Below, piece by piece: positions 23,335-34,013 of a DNA stretch of 64,000 nt. The notes beneath the pieces are model-generated. The model saw only the letters and a program-made list of their open reading frames with translations. It searched no databases and had not been told where the DNA came from. The translations under genes were made by a program, and so were the position numbers. This DNA is from Paludisphaera mucosa (lineage in GTDB: Bacteria; Planctomycetota; Planctomycetia; Isosphaerales; Isosphaeraceae): the NCBI RefSeq assembly GCF_029589435.1, contig NZ_JARRAG010000001.1, positions 920,808-984,807 on the forward strand, in the 5' to 3' direction. Numbering within the stretch: the stretch's first letter is position 1; the number at the start of each line of letters is the position of its first letter.

Positions 23335-23686
23335 GGATGAGGGTCCTGAAGCACCCGAGGGAGCATGGTCGTTCTTGCGTGACGTTTCGCTTGAAATTCG
23401 GAACGGCCGAGTGTGGAAGAGTCGTGCGAATTGGCGACGACTCGGCGCAACGCCAGATCGTTAGACAAATGTATGAAGAAAGGGCGAAGGCTGGAAAAGC
23501 ATTCCTACGATCGACAAGACCTGCCTTCGATGTCGACGAAGATGCACACGGATTAGGCAAGAAAGCCTAGCGGACCGTGGGGAGGATGGGAAGAGTCGAA
23601 CTCAAAGGGTCCAGGAATAAACAGAGCGTCCGACTCAAGAGAATCGGACGCCCTCGGTATTTTAGGTTAGCGTCGCAAGTGACAGG
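23335..23686. other. Intergenic region between the two PEP-CTERM genes
   Basis: 352 bases with clearly lower G+C than the flanking genes. It holds the terminator of the upstream PEP-CTERM gene (23626-23651) and must hold the promoter of the 22480-23334 gene on the minus strand, but no convincing -35/-10 pair was found. A short hairpin TAGGC/GCCTA lies at 23554-23569. Short open frames here have no ribosome sites or recognisable content. Confidence 0.5.
23626..23651 (-). terminator. Intrinsic terminator of the second PEP-CTERM gene
   Basis: A perfect 8-base stem GCGTCCGA (23626-23633) / TCGGACGC (23644-23651) with a 10-base loop. On the minus strand it is followed by TCTGTTTATT. It begins 35 bases after the stop of the gene at 23687-24277. 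Confidence 0.7.
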
Positions 23687-24277
23687 TCACTTGGCGAGAC
23701 GCTTCCGGAGGCCGAACAGGCCGGCCGCGGCCAGGCCGATGCCGGCGAGGGCGACCGAGCTGGGCTCGGGCACGGCGGAAGGGGCGAACACCGAGCCGCT
23801 GAGGGTGATGCCCTGACCCGGGAGCCGCTGGAAGGTCAAGGAGACCAGGGTCGAGGTGTTGGCGTCAAAGCCACTCAGAGCCCCGGCCGGGGTGAAGGTG
23901 CCGGTCAGGATGATCTTCACCAGGTCGGCGGTGGCGCCAGGGGCGACGATGCCGGCGGCGGCGACGAACGAGCCGTAAGTGCCGAAGCTGATGGCTTCAC
24001 CCGCCAGGGAGGAGGTGTCGATCGTCCCATCGAAGGTGACCGGGCTGAAGGCGGCGACGGCACCGAAGTCGCCCGAGGGAGCGAGGGTCGTGGTGAAACC
24101 ACCCGTCGCCGGCACCAGCGACAGAGACAGCGGGCTGGAATCGAGAGAGTCCGGGGTCGCCGTGATGGTACCGTTGTAGCCAATGCCCAGCTGGCCGACG
24201 ATCGGGTCGGCCTGGACGGCGGTGGTGGCGGCGACGAGAACGGCCGCGGCCAACAGCATGCGATGCAGCTTGATCAC
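23687..24277 (-). CDS. Short PEP-CTERM sorting domain protein
   Basis: A 196-residue secreted protein with a signal peptide (MIKLHRMLLAAAVLVAATTAVQA) and a C-terminal exosortase signal: VPEPSS, an Ala/Gly/Leu segment, then LRKRLAK. The middle is a Thr/Ser/Ala/Pro-rich beta-type sequence. Function unknown; likely a matrix or surface protein. The start is a GTG at 24277 with AAAGGAG 7 bases upstream, a strong ribosome site. The gene ends 35 bases before a good terminator, so it is a single-gene transcript, typical of an abundant product. Confidence 0.85.
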   Translation of the reverse strand: MIKLHRMLLAAAVLVAATTAVQADPIVGQLGIGYNGTITATPDSLDSSPLSLSLVPATGGFTTTLAPSGDFGAVAAFSPVTFDGTIDTSSLAGEAISFGTYGSFVAAAGIVAPGATADLVKIILTGTFTPAGALSGFDANTSTLVSLTFQRLPGQGITLSGSVFAPSAVPEPSSVALAGIGLAAAGLFGLRKRLAK

Positions 24278-24823
24278 TCAGTAGCTCCTTTAACTCTTCT
24301 CTTGGTGACGGTCGGAGACGAGAACGAATCGACCTGCTATTCCGAACAAGTGACGTAACCTAACGAATCTGGACGCCGCGAGTCAAGAGTCTAGGTCTCG
24401 TTCTTCGAGAACGTGGCGAGCGTCGAGCGTCGTGTTGTTTCGCGGAAACATACCCTCGACCCCCTTTCCTCCAAGCACGAGATCAATCTCCATCCCCCAG
24501 TCGTCAGAGACGGCCCCGGGCCGTCAGCATTCCGCGAAAACCCAGGGATCAAGCAACCTGTGGCAGCCCCATGAGCAAAGATCGCGCCAGCCTTGATCAT
24601 GCCCCCATGAACTTCCAGGCTGCAAAGAAATGCCCGCATGCATTTGTGTGCCGCCGTTCGGCGACTCCGTCGCCAGCCGTAATCGCAAGCGCGTCGTTCT
24701 CGTTCGTTCGCTTGCCGCGTGGGGGAAAAGAGCGAAAAACCGCGGGCGTTCGGGATCGAACCGAACATTCGAACGAACGCTGGATCCCAAACAAGGGGGC
24801 GTGGAGGTGGGGAGGGAGAAAAC
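24278..24823. other. Gene-free, lower-GC region between a PEP-CTERM gene and tRNA-Met
   Basis: 546 bases with no convincing gene. It must contain the promoter of the minus-strand PEP-CTERM gene; TTGACT on the minus strand near 24382 is a -35 candidate but lacks a good -10. A 10-base inverted repeat, CGTTCGTTCG (24701-24710) and CGAACGAACG (24770-24779), flanks 59 bases. Short frames on both strands have no ribosome site and no recognisable protein content; one ends in the antisense of the tRNA. Confidence 0.5.
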
Positions 24824-24897
24824 TACCGGGGTGGGGACTCGAACCCCAGACCTGCGGATTATGAGACCGCCGCTCTAACCAACTGAGCTACCCCGGC
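24824..24897 (-). tRNA. tRNA-Met (CAT anticodon)
   Basis: A 74-base cloverleaf on the minus strand. The acceptor GCCGGGG pairs with CCCCGGT, including one G-U pair at the end, and the discriminator is A. The D arm has AGCTCAGTTGGTTAGAGC, the anticodon loop is CTCATAA (anticodon CAT) and the T arm GGGGTTCGAGTCCCC. The ordinary 1-72 pairing suggests the elongator or the Ile-CAU type rather than the initiator. CCA is not encoded. Confidence 0.88.
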
Positions 24898-25077
24898 GTC
24901 GACGGCCGCGAGCGGGGAAACTTGTCCCCGGGCGTCGCCTCGGCCATAATCACCCTACCAGAGGTCCGGGGCGACTTCAAGACGAGCGGCCTCGGGGCGA
25001 ACCTCTTCCTCAGGCCGTCGTTGCATCCGGCCGTCGCCTCGTCTCGTTCGATCCCGGCCCCGTGGAAAGTCCAGGTC

Positions 25078-26740
<1,663 letters not shown>

Positions 26741-26751
<11 letters not shown>

Positions 26752-27727
26752 TCGGGACGCGATCGATTCCATACGACGAGGGATCATGCGACGATACGAT
26801 CGCATGATCCTTCGTTCGTTTCCGCGGCGTCGCCGCGACGCCGTGGCCCGCGCAGACTAGCAGGGCGTCTGGGTCGTCGATTGCGAAGCGCGGCGAGTCC
26901 GGATCCGCCACCACGTCCAGCCTGGCCCGATCGGGACCGTCGAGATGGGGAGGGGTGCGCCCCCGCAGGTCTTCGAGGTAGGCGACCGGGAAACTCCGGG
27001 TCGGCGAATCGAACGGGGCCTGGCGGCGGAAGGCGAAGCTGCGGATCTCGCATGCCGGCGCCCCGGCCTCGCGAAAGACGCGCGAGAGGTCGCGGGCGCC
27101 GTAGAATTTCCGGGGCTGCTTCGAACTCTCCTCGAACGCCCGCAGCTCCGCGCGGCGGAGGGCCGGCTCCAGGTCCACGGGCCAGGGGAGCGTCGCATGC
27201 TTAATTTAATCATGCTTATATACGGCGATGCGTCATACCGGCCGGGCGACCCTGGCCATGCCGCGTACGGCCGCGACCGGATCGGGGAGGCCGTCCAGGC
27301 TCTGGGCGCACCGGACCAGGTCGGCCAGGCCGTCGGCGAGCGGCGAATGGTCCACGTCCATGCGGATGAATTGCAATCGGTCCGAGAGCGACGCGGACCG
27401 GCCCGCGGCCCTCGCGACGTCGAGGAACGCGGCGGAGAGGTCGACGCCGAGAACCGGCCCACGGGCGCCGAACCCCTCGGCGAGCCATCGCATTTAGGAT
27501 CCGTCCCCGCACGCCATGTCCACCACGCGCGAGCCCGGCTCGATCGCGAGGCCGACGACGGCACCCCTCAACCCGGGTTCGAAGGCGTTGTGGTAATCGG
27601 CCATCATGCTCGCATAGTCCGGCGAGCTGGGCGGCTTGGTCCAGGGCTGGTCCTGATCGTCATCGCTCGACTCGGGCTTCGACGGGGCCTTTTCGCATTC
27701 CGTGGCCGGAAATTGCCGTCGATTCAT
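26741..27727 (-). pseudogene. Decayed SAM-dependent methyltransferase (three in-frame stops)
   Basis: One continuous reading frame of about 329 codons on the minus strand, interrupted only by stop codons: TAA at 27491-27493, TGA at 27233-27235 and TAA near 27206. The start is intact (MNRRQFPATE at 27727, GGAG 5 bases upstream). VVDMACGDG before the first stop is the SAM-binding motif I of class I methyltransferases; VLGVDLSAAFLDVARA and DGLADLVRC follow between stops, and PWPVDLEPALRRAEL after the third. The DNA around the second and third stops is unusually AT-rich. The frame then runs past any expected end, through the hairpin at 26781-26810, to 26741. Not a working full-length gene as read; a sequencing problem is less likely given three separate stops. 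Confidence 0.72.
26781..26810. terminator. Bidirectional hairpin between ettA and the methyltransferase remnant
   Basis: A perfect 11-base stem GGATCATGCGA / TCGCATGATCC with an 8-base loop, followed on the plus strand by TTCGTTCGTTT. It begins 29 bases after the ettA stop and most likely ends ettA transcription. Confidence 0.65.
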
Positions 27728-27991
27728 GACATCTCCACGCCCGCATCCCTTAATTGATGGTCGATTAGGGTTTGGCAAGAACCGTGCCGAATGCGGTTAT
27801 TCGGGAGTTCGATGCCGAGGTCGGACTTGTCGGCTTTTCTGGTCGCGTGCGTCGTCCCGCGGCATTCGTTTTGCGTTCGTCTCAGGATGTGCGGCGCGAC
27901 GGTGACTTGGCTCGGAGGAATCGCCCTCGCGAGCGACCCGTCGCGAAGACGCCCTCACTTCGGTTTCACATCTGCCAAGGGAGAACCAATC

Positions 27992-29035
27992 ATGGCGACC
28001 CGTAAAGACCCGGAAAAGACCGTCGACGTCCCGCCGACCGGCAGCCGAAATCCCGACCCGATCACCGATGCTCCGGGCTCCCACCCCGTCGAGACTGGTG
28101 TGGGCGCGGCACTCGGCGGCATCGCAACGGGCGCGGCGATCGGCTCGGTCGCCGGACCCGTCGGCACGGCGGTCGGCGCGGCCCTGGGCGCGATCGCCGG
28201 CGGATACGCCGGCAAGGGCGTGGGCGAGTTGATCGATCCCACGACCGAGGACAACTGGCTGCGCGAATCCTTCCCGTCGCGATCCTACGCATCGAAGGGG
28301 GAGACCTACGACACGTACAAGCCCGCTTACGACTATGCCGGCGAGCACGAGACGCGGTATGCCGGCAAGCCCTATCATGAAGTCGAAAGCGACCTTCAGC
28401 AGGGCTGGGACAAGACCAAGCATGCCGCCGACCTGACCTGGGACAAGGCCAAGCACGCCGTCAAGGACGTCTTCGACTATCGCACGGCCCATCGCTACGC
28501 CGGCGAGGCCTACGACCAGCACGGCGGCAAGCCCTTCGCCGAGGTCGAGAACGACCTGAAGGCGGGCTGGAACAACACAAAGCACGCCGCCGCCACGACC
28601 TGGGACAAGGCTCGCGATTCGATCCGCGACGCCTACGACAAGACCATCCAACTCCGCGCGGAGCGACTGAAGGTCGACAAGCGCCCCGTCGACGCCGGCG
28701 AGGTGTCGGTCCGGAAAGAAGTCGTGACGGAGAACAAGACGATCACCGTGCCCGTCGAGCGGGAAGAGGTCGTCATCGAGCGTCGGGCCGGCTCGGGCCA
28801 GGTCACCAAGGGCGGCATCTCATCTTCCGGCACCGAGGAGATCCACATCCCCGTCCGCCGCGAAGAGATCGAGGTCGGCAAGGAATCGGTCGTGACTGAC
28901 GAGATCTCGGTCGGCAAGAGGAAGGTGCAAGGCACTCAGCAGGCCTCCGGCACCGTCCGCAAGGAACAGCTCAAGGTCGATAAGCAGGGCGAGGTCGAGA
29001 TCGACGACCAGACCCGCAACTCGGGCCGTCGTTGA
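27992..29035 (+). CDS. Glycine-zipper and YsnF/AvaK (DUF2382) stress-type protein
   Basis: A 347-residue protein in three parts. Residues 36-76 are a Gly/Ala-rich glycine-zipper stretch (GVGAALGGIATGAAIG and AALGAIAGGYAG). Residues 120-217 hold two copies of a ~45-residue unit: RYAG..Y...GKP(F/Y)xEVExDLxxGWxxTKHAAxxTWDKA. Residues 226-347 are a YsnF/AvaK-type domain of alternating charged strands (VSVRKEVVTENKTITVPVEREEVVIE, EEIHIPVRREEIEVGKESVV). DUF2382 proteins are linked to general stress in Bacillus and cyanobacteria; no biochemical role is known. AAGGGAGA lies before the ATG at 27992; an in-frame upstream extension is unlikely. A large terminator hairpin follows at 29060-29118. Confidence 0.82.
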   Translation: MATRKDPEKTVDVPPTGSRNPDPITDAPGSHPVETGVGAALGGIATGAAIGSVAGPVGTAVGAALGAIAGGYAGKGVGELIDPTTEDNWLRESFPSRSYASKGETYDTYKPAYDYAGEHETRYAGKPYHEVESDLQQGWDKTKHAADLTWDKAKHAVKDVFDYRTAHRYAGEAYDQHGGKPFAEVENDLKAGWNNTKHAAATTWDKARDSIRDAYDKTIQLRAERLKVDKRPVDAGEVSVRKEVVTENKTITVPVEREEVVIERRAGSGQVTKGGISSSGTEEIHIPVRREEIEVGKESVVTDEISVGKRKVQGTQQASGTVRKEQLKVDKQGEVEIDDQTRNSGRR

Positions 29036-29059
29036 GTCGCGCGTCGATCTCGAGCTTTT

Positions 29060-29118
29060 GAGAAACAACCCCGCCCGATCCCTTCGCCCATGGCGAGGGG
29101 TGACCGGCGGGGTTTCTC
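29060..29118. terminator. Large bidirectional terminator hairpin
   Basis: Arms CCCCGCC (29069-29075) and GGCGGGG (29106-29112), extended by GAGAAA and TTTCTC across a 3-base bulge, with a second hairpin (TCGCC/GGCGA) inside the loop. TTTCTCG follows on plus. It separates two convergent genes. Confidence 0.65.
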
Positions 29119-29201
29119 GTTTCTCGCACCTGCGCCGTCCCGCCAAGCTTGAGAAGTTCGTCGCGCGGGTCCTTCGATGACGCCCGCGCGACGACACGGT
29201 T

Positions 29202-30674
29202 TCAGGCCGCTCCGCAGTTGTCGCAGCGGCCGCAAGTCTCGGTATGTTCCTCGTCGCCGAAGTAGTCGAGCAAGGCGGACCACCGGCATGACCGCATGGC
29301 GGCGTAGTCGATGATGCGTTGAAGGTTCATGCGATCGCGCTCGTCCTTCGCCTCGTAGCTCCGCACCATGCGCATCAGGTCGTCGCGGGTGAGATCGTCG
29401 CGGATCAGGTGCATCCGGCCCGCGAGGTCTTCCTTGACGACGCCCTGGCTCCGGAAGAAGTTCAACGACGTCTTGAGCTTGGTGCGGGGCAGGGGGGAGA
29501 TCGGGATCAGTTCTTCGAAGGTCGGCGGCTCGCCGGCGAAGCGTTTCAGGGCGTGGTGGGCGTTGACGAGGTCCTCGCCGGAAGGATACCGGCCGGCCTG
29601 GAAGAAGTTGTGCAGCTTCCAGTCCTCGTCGTGGTGCAGGAGGATGCAGCGTGCGGGCGCGCCGTCGCGACCGGCCCGGCCGAACTCCTGATAGAACGAC
29701 TCGATCGTGCCCGGGGGATGCGCGTGGACGACGAACCGGACGTCGGGCTTGTCGATCCCCATCCCGAACGCGTTGGTCGCGACCATGATCGGGATCTCGC
29801 CGCCCATGAACCGGTCCTGATTCTCGTCGCGCTCGGCCTTTCTCATCCGGCCGTGGTACGAGGCGACGGAAAGGCCCTTCTCGGCCAGCCGACCAGCGAT
29901 CTCGCCGACCCCCTTCACCGTGGCCGAGTAGACGATGCCGCATGTCGCTTCGTCACGCTCGAGGAACGCGGCCAGCCGCTCGATCTTATCGTCGGCCCCG
30001 CCGGTGGAGAACGCGGAGAGGAGCAGGTTCGGCCGGTAGAAGCCGGTGTGCACGATCTCGGCGTCGGGGATGTGCAGTTGTCGGAGTACGTCCTCGACGA
30101 CGTCCGCGGTCGCGGTGGCCGTCATCGCCAGGACCGTGGGCCGGCCGAGGTCCTCGATCACCGATCCCAGCGCGAGATATTCGGGCCGGAAATCGTGCCC
30201 CCACTGGCTGACGCAATGGGCCTCGTCGACCACGAAAAGATCGATTCGAGCCCCCCTCAACAAGGCGCGGAAGTCGGCGGAGGCGAGTTGCTCCGGAGTG
30301 GTGTAGATGAAGCCGCTGAAGCCGTCCTGGATGCGTCGCTCGGCTTCGGCGCGCTCGGCCGCCGAGAGCGCGCTGCTCACGGCGATCGCCTCGAAGCCCC
30401 TGGACTTCAGGCTCTCGGTCTGGTCCTTCATGAGAGCGATGAGCGGGCTGACGACGATCGTGGCGCCGGGCAACGCTAGGGCGGGGAGCTGGAAGCACAA
30501 GCTCTTCCCCGAGCCGGTGGGCATGACCACCAGCGTGTCCCTCCCATCCAGCGCGGCGCGGACGGCCCGCTCCTGGCCGGGGCGGAACGCCCGGAAGCCG
30601 AACAGCGAACGCAACCTCCGGGCGAGTTCGCCGCGACCTGCGGCCGGGACCGCCACTTCAATACCCTGGGCCAT
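29202..30674 (-). CDS. recQ: ATP-dependent DNA helicase RecQ, short form
   Basis: A 490-residue superfamily 2 helicase. Motifs in order: [13 protein letters not shown] (motif 0), [15 protein letters not shown] (Walker A), [35 protein letters not shown] (DEAH), AMTATAT, then in the second RecA domain [27 protein letters not shown] and [11 protein letters not shown] zinc-binding module with [12 protein letters not shown] and CGRCDNC ends the protein. The winged-helix RQC and HRDC domains of E. coli RecQ (609 residues) are absent. RecQ unwinds DNA in recombination repair and restart. GGGAGG directly precedes the ATG at 30674. Confidence 0.92.
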   Translation of the reverse strand: MAQGIEVAVPAAGRGELARRLRSLFGFRAFRPGQERAVRAALDGRDTLVVMPTGSGKSLCFQLPALALPGATIVVSPLIALMKDQTESLKSRGFEAIAVSSALSAAERAEAERRIQDGFSGFIYTTPEQLASADFRALLRGARIDLFVVDEAHCVSQWGHDFRPEYLALGSVIEDLGRPTVLAMTATATADVVEDVLRQLHIPDAEIVHTGFYRPNLLLSAFSTGGADDKIERLAAFLERDEATCGIVYSATVKGVGEIAGRLAEKGLSVASYHGRMRKAERDENQDRFMGGEIPIMVATNAFGMGIDKPDVRFVVHAHPPGTIESFYQEFGRAGRDGAPARCILLHHDEDWKLHNFFQAGRYPSGEDLVNAHHALKRFAGEPPTFEELIPISPLPRTKLKTSLNFFRSQGVVKEDLAGRMHLIRDDLTRDDLMRMVRSYEAKDERDRMNLQRIIDYAAMRSCRWSALLDYFGDEEHTETCGRCDNCGAA

Positions 30675-31028
30675 GACGCCTCCCGTCGCCCGGCCGGCGG
30701 CGGTGCAGCCGAGGGGCCGAGCGGATCATCCTGAGTTGAACTTCTCCAAAGACCTCGCACGCCGAGCGGGAACGCAAAGGATGTACCGACGCTGATCAAA
30801 TGCACCCTCGAAGCGACGCTCCGACGCCGATGCCCTCGCGAGAGGTCCGGCGACCCGCACAACCCTCGCGCGAGACACCTCGACTGTCATGAGCCGCGAG
30901 TGATCCTGCGGGCAGAACTGCGGGTCGCCGACACTCTAGAGATGCATCGATGGCCGAAGGTCGCCGATGCGCCGGGCGCCGTCAGGACGACGAGCCGCTC
31001 GAACGGCCGTGGGAAGGAGTCCCTCATA
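30675..31028. other. Divergent intergenic region, recQ / TolC-type gene
   Basis: 354 bases between two divergent starts; it must hold both promoters. AAGGAG at 31014-31019 serves the TolC-type gene. No -35/-10 pair stood out on either strand, and no credible small gene was seen. Confidence 0.5.
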
Positions 31029-32429
31029 ATGCGTGGTTCGCGGATGGCAGTCGCGCTCGCCCTTTGCTGGTGGCAGGCCGCGGCCGGCTCCGTCCGCGGC
31101 GAGGACCTGCACGAGGCCTGGGCGATCGCATTGGGGGGCAACCAGGGCTTGCAAGCTCGCCAGGAGCAGACGGCGGCGGCGGGTTTCTCCGCGGCCGCCG
31201 CGCGGTCGGATCGCCTGCCGAGCGTGCGCAGCCTCTCGTTCAACGCGTTCCTCACGGCCACTCCGACCTACCGCCCGTTCCAATCGTCCGGCGGCCAGGG
31301 TGGCTCGGGAAGCTCCAGCCTCGCCGGGCTTCCCACGTCGTTCCCCATCCTCGGCAACGGCCAGCGCAACTTGCCGTTCTCGCTGACCTACGCCAATATC
31401 CCGCTCTACACGGGCGGTCGGCTGAAAAACGCGGTCGCCGCCGCCGACGCCCGCACGCGCGTGGAACGCGCCCAGGAATACGCCACGGCGCTCGACCTCA
31501 AAATGGGGGTGGCGCGCACCTACATCGGCGTCCTGCGAGCCAGGCGCTCGTTGGAAGTCGCCGAGAGCAATGTCGATCGGCTCCAGGCTTTCGCCCGCGA
31601 CGTCCGCAACCGTCGCCGCGAGGGGATGGCGGTCCGCAGCGACGTCCTGGCGGCCGAGGTCTCGCTCGCCAACGCGCAGCTCGGCCGGATCCAGGGGCGG
31701 ACGAGCCTCGACGCCGCGTGGTCGGCCTACAACCGGCTACTTTGCCGTCCGCTCTCGTTCACCACCGACCTCGTTGAGCTGGGGAACCTACCCCAAGACG
31801 TCAACCGCGACGAGCTGGCGGCTTATGCCGAGGACGTGGTTTCGCATCCGCCGATCGTCGACGAGTCCGAGGTCGCCGACCTCACGGCCCGGGCCTTCGA
31901 GATGCGGCCCGAGCTGGCGGGGCTGACCGACCTGGCTCGCGGATTTCGCGCCCAGGCCGCGGCGGCGCGGGGGGCTACCAAGCCCCAGGTGGGCTTCGCG
32001 ATGGCCTTCCTCTACCTGGGGAACAACAGCCAGGCCCCCCAGGGGATCGGGGCGGCGACTTTCTATTTCGACTGGCTCATGACCGACTCCGGCGGCACCC
32101 GACGGCGGACCGAGGCGCTCCGTCGCCAGGAGGTCGCCGCGCTCAAGCGTAAGGCTGACGAGGCGGCGGATGTCGCGCTCGAGGTCCGTACCCGGTGGCT
32201 GGACCGCAATCAGGCTCGGCTGCGTATCCCGGTCTCTCGCCTGGCCATCGCCCAGGCCGAGGAGAACCTCAACGTTTTGATCGAAAGATACCGGCAGGAA
32301 GAAAGCACCTACACGGAGGTCCTCGACGCCGAGAACCGCCGCGTCGCCTCGCTCAACAATTATTACAACGCGGTCTACGACGAGACGCAGGCGGATTTCG
32401 CCCTGCGACGCGCCGTCGGCACCCTGTAA
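31029..32429 (+). CDS. TolC family outer membrane efflux protein
   Basis: A 466-residue secreted protein. A signal peptide (about residues 1-23, ending GSVRGED) is followed by the TolC/OEP pattern. It has long alpha-helical stretches rich in Ala/Arg/Glu, in two structural repeats (about 25-245 and 250-466). Markers are ARSDRLPSV, NIPLYTGGRLKNAVAAADA and AEENLNVLIERYRQEESTYTEVLDAENRR near the end. Members form trimeric outer-membrane channels for type I secretion or RND efflux. Neither an adaptor (HlyD/MFP) nor a transporter is adjacent, so its partner is unknown. AAGGAG lies 9 bases before the ATG. Followed by 447 bases without a gene. Confidence 0.85.
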   Translation: MRGSRMAVALALCWWQAAAGSVRGEDLHEAWAIALGGNQGLQARQEQTAAAGFSAAAARSDRLPSVRSLSFNAFLTATPTYRPFQSSGGQGGSGSSSLAGLPTSFPILGNGQRNLPFSLTYANIPLYTGGRLKNAVAAADARTRVERAQEYATALDLKMGVARTYIGVLRARRSLEVAESNVDRLQAFARDVRNRRREGMAVRSDVLAAEVSLANAQLGRIQGRTSLDAAWSAYNRLLCRPLSFTTDLVELGNLPQDVNRDELAAYAEDVVSHPPIVDESEVADLTARAFEMRPELAGLTDLARGFRAQAAAARGATKPQVGFAMAFLYLGNNSQAPQGIGAATFYFDWLMTDSGGTRRRTEALRRQEVAALKRKADEAADVALEVRTRWLDRNQARLRIPVSRLAIAQAEENLNVLIERYRQEESTYTEVLDAENRRVASLNNYYNAVYDETQADFALRRAVGTL

Positions 32430-32876
32430 AGAGCCGGTCGGACCCCTTCCGTAAGTCTCTATCTTCTCCCTCCACCCACCTCCTCTTCGAGACTTACCCA
32501 GCTTCACGGAGCTTTACGCTCGACCACTGAGTCGATCGGTGAGGCGGTGCGACTCGCTTCCCGAGATCCGGGAACGTGACTTCGCGATTGTTCAATTCGA
32601 CTCGGATCGATGGACTCCGTCGGTTTCCGACGTCCTTGCCATGCGTTCGCTTTCGCGCGGCGGAATGCAGGAATAGCCCGAGAAAACGCAGGTTTTTCGA
32701 GAAGTCTCGGAATCGCGCGGCGGATTCAGACCGCGTTGGTACCCCGATTGCAAAGTCATGTCTCTCGTAGCAAGGTCACGACGTCGGATCTCGGCTCGCG
32801 ACTCGATGCGACGGCGATTCACTCCGTTCTGGAAGGGTTCCGGAACACGATGACGAGACAAGCTAGGAGATACGCT
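32430..32876. other. Gene-free region ahead of the EF-hand gene
   Basis: 447 bases. It must hold the terminator of the TolC-type gene and the promoter of the EF-hand gene; neither could be fixed. A possible loose stem CCGAGA/TCTCGG lies near 32680-32710. In-frame codons extend upstream of the EF-hand start but lack a ribosome site and protein-like composition. Confidence 0.45.
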
Positions 32877-33716
32877 ATGCGCAAAGGGACTTTGACCATC
32901 CTCTCGATGATGCTCGCCGCCTCGCTCGGCGTCGTCCGCGCCGACGACAAGGACGCGCCCGGCCCGATCGATAACATCGGCGACCTCCGCGACACCGCGA
33001 AGATGGCCTTCAAGATGGCCGACGTGAACAACGACGGCCTGATCTCGCAGAAGGAAGCAGTCGACGCCGGCAACCTGTTGGTCGGCGGCTTCTTCTTCCG
33101 CGCCGACGCCAACGGCGACGGCAAGGTTTCGAAGGATGAGAGCGACCAGGCTCGCGAGAACCTGTTCAACCAGCGGCCGATCCTGCGGTTCATCCTCCAG
33201 CGGGCGGAGCAGGAGACGTCGGCCAACGGCACCAAGCCGCAGCTCGACCAGGCTCAGCAGAACGTGCTGGCCGCCATCGACGCGAATCACGACGGGGCGC
33301 TTGAGGCTTCCGAGCTGCGTCAGGCCGTCCAGACCGGGGTCCAGAGCCTGTTCCTCGCCGCCGACCGAAGCGGCGACGGCCAGCTCGACCCGAGCGAGCT
33401 GAACGGCGCGGTCGTCGAGGTCGGTCGTGCGGGCCTTCAGGCCGCCTTCCAGACCGCCGACGCCGACAAGAACGGCGCGGTGAGCCGCGACGAGTTCGAC
33501 AAGGCCATCATCAACCCGGCTAACGTCGCCTTCCGCGTGATGGACGCCAACAACGACGGCCAGCTCTCGCGTGAAGAGCTGCAGTCGGGCGCCCGGATCA
33601 TCATCGGCGAACTCCGGAACCTCCAGGTCGCCGAGCCGGCCAACTCGATCACGAATCAGGCCAAGCGAGCCGTCGAGACCACCCCGGCGCCGGCCTCCGC
33701 CGTCCAGCCCCGCTGA
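32877..33716 (+). CDS. Secreted protein with six EF-hand calcium-binding loops
   Basis: A 279-residue protein with a signal peptide (MRKGTLTILSMMLAASLGVVRA). Six EF-hand-type loops can be read: DVNNDGLISQKE, DANGDGKVSKDE, DANHDGALEASE, DRSGDGQLDPSE, DADKNGAVSRDE and DANNDGQLSREE. Each has the Dx(D/N)xDG core and the Glu at position 12, so calcium binding is likely. They are joined by helices in three pairs. This is longer than the usual two-loop calmodulin-like proteins of planctomycetes. Role unknown; extracellular or periplasmic calcium buffering, adhesion or scaffolding are possible. GGAG lies 7 bases before the ATG. A strong terminator follows, so it is its own transcript. Confidence 0.88.
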   Translation: MRKGTLTILSMMLAASLGVVRADDKDAPGPIDNIGDLRDTAKMAFKMADVNNDGLISQKEAVDAGNLLVGGFFFRADANGDGKVSKDESDQARENLFNQRPILRFILQRAEQETSANGTKPQLDQAQQNVLAAIDANHDGALEASELRQAVQTGVQSLFLAADRSGDGQLDPSELNGAVVEVGRAGLQAAFQTADADKNGAVSRDEFDKAIINPANVAFRVMDANNDGQLSREELQSGARIIIGELRNLQVAEPANSITNQAKRAVETTPAPASAVQPR

Positions 33717-33769
33717 ACAGCGGAATTTGATCACAGCCAGCCGATTCAAGGCCCATAGGCCTTGATCAC

Positions 33770-33815
33770 GGGCCGGGCGTCGGGCGACGTGCAAAACGTC
33801 GCCCGGCCCCGGCCC
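33770..33815 (+). terminator. Intrinsic terminator after the EF-hand gene
   Basis: A perfect 10-base stem CGGGCGACGT (33781-33790) / ACGTCGCCCG (33796-33805), with outer arms GGGCCGG (33770-33776) and CCGGCCC (33809-33815), then TTCGTCG. A second smaller hairpin CAAGGCC/GGCCTTG lies at 33747-33764. Confidence 0.65.
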
Positions 33816-34013
33816 TTCGTCGTGGCGTGCCCGGAAAAATCTCATGAACCGACGAGGTTTGCTTACGATTCCAGAGTTCGCCGAGCCGTGCGGTTCGGGA
33901 TGGAATTGGGGCGGGCCAGGGTATAGCATTCCCCAACGGCTTCCGAGGAAAAACGCTCGCCCGTCACGCTGTAGGTGGCGAGGAGCGATGTGGACGGCCG
34001 TGGAGGAATCACG

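Noticed and set aside
24571-24864. A 97-codon plus-strand frame before and across tRNA-Met
   Set aside because: It ends in the antisense of the tRNA (GLEPQTCGL-type tail), a typical false call. It has no ribosome site.
29060-29118. A possible small RNA in the large hairpin
   Set aside because: Its position between convergent stops and the following T-rich bases are explained by a terminator.
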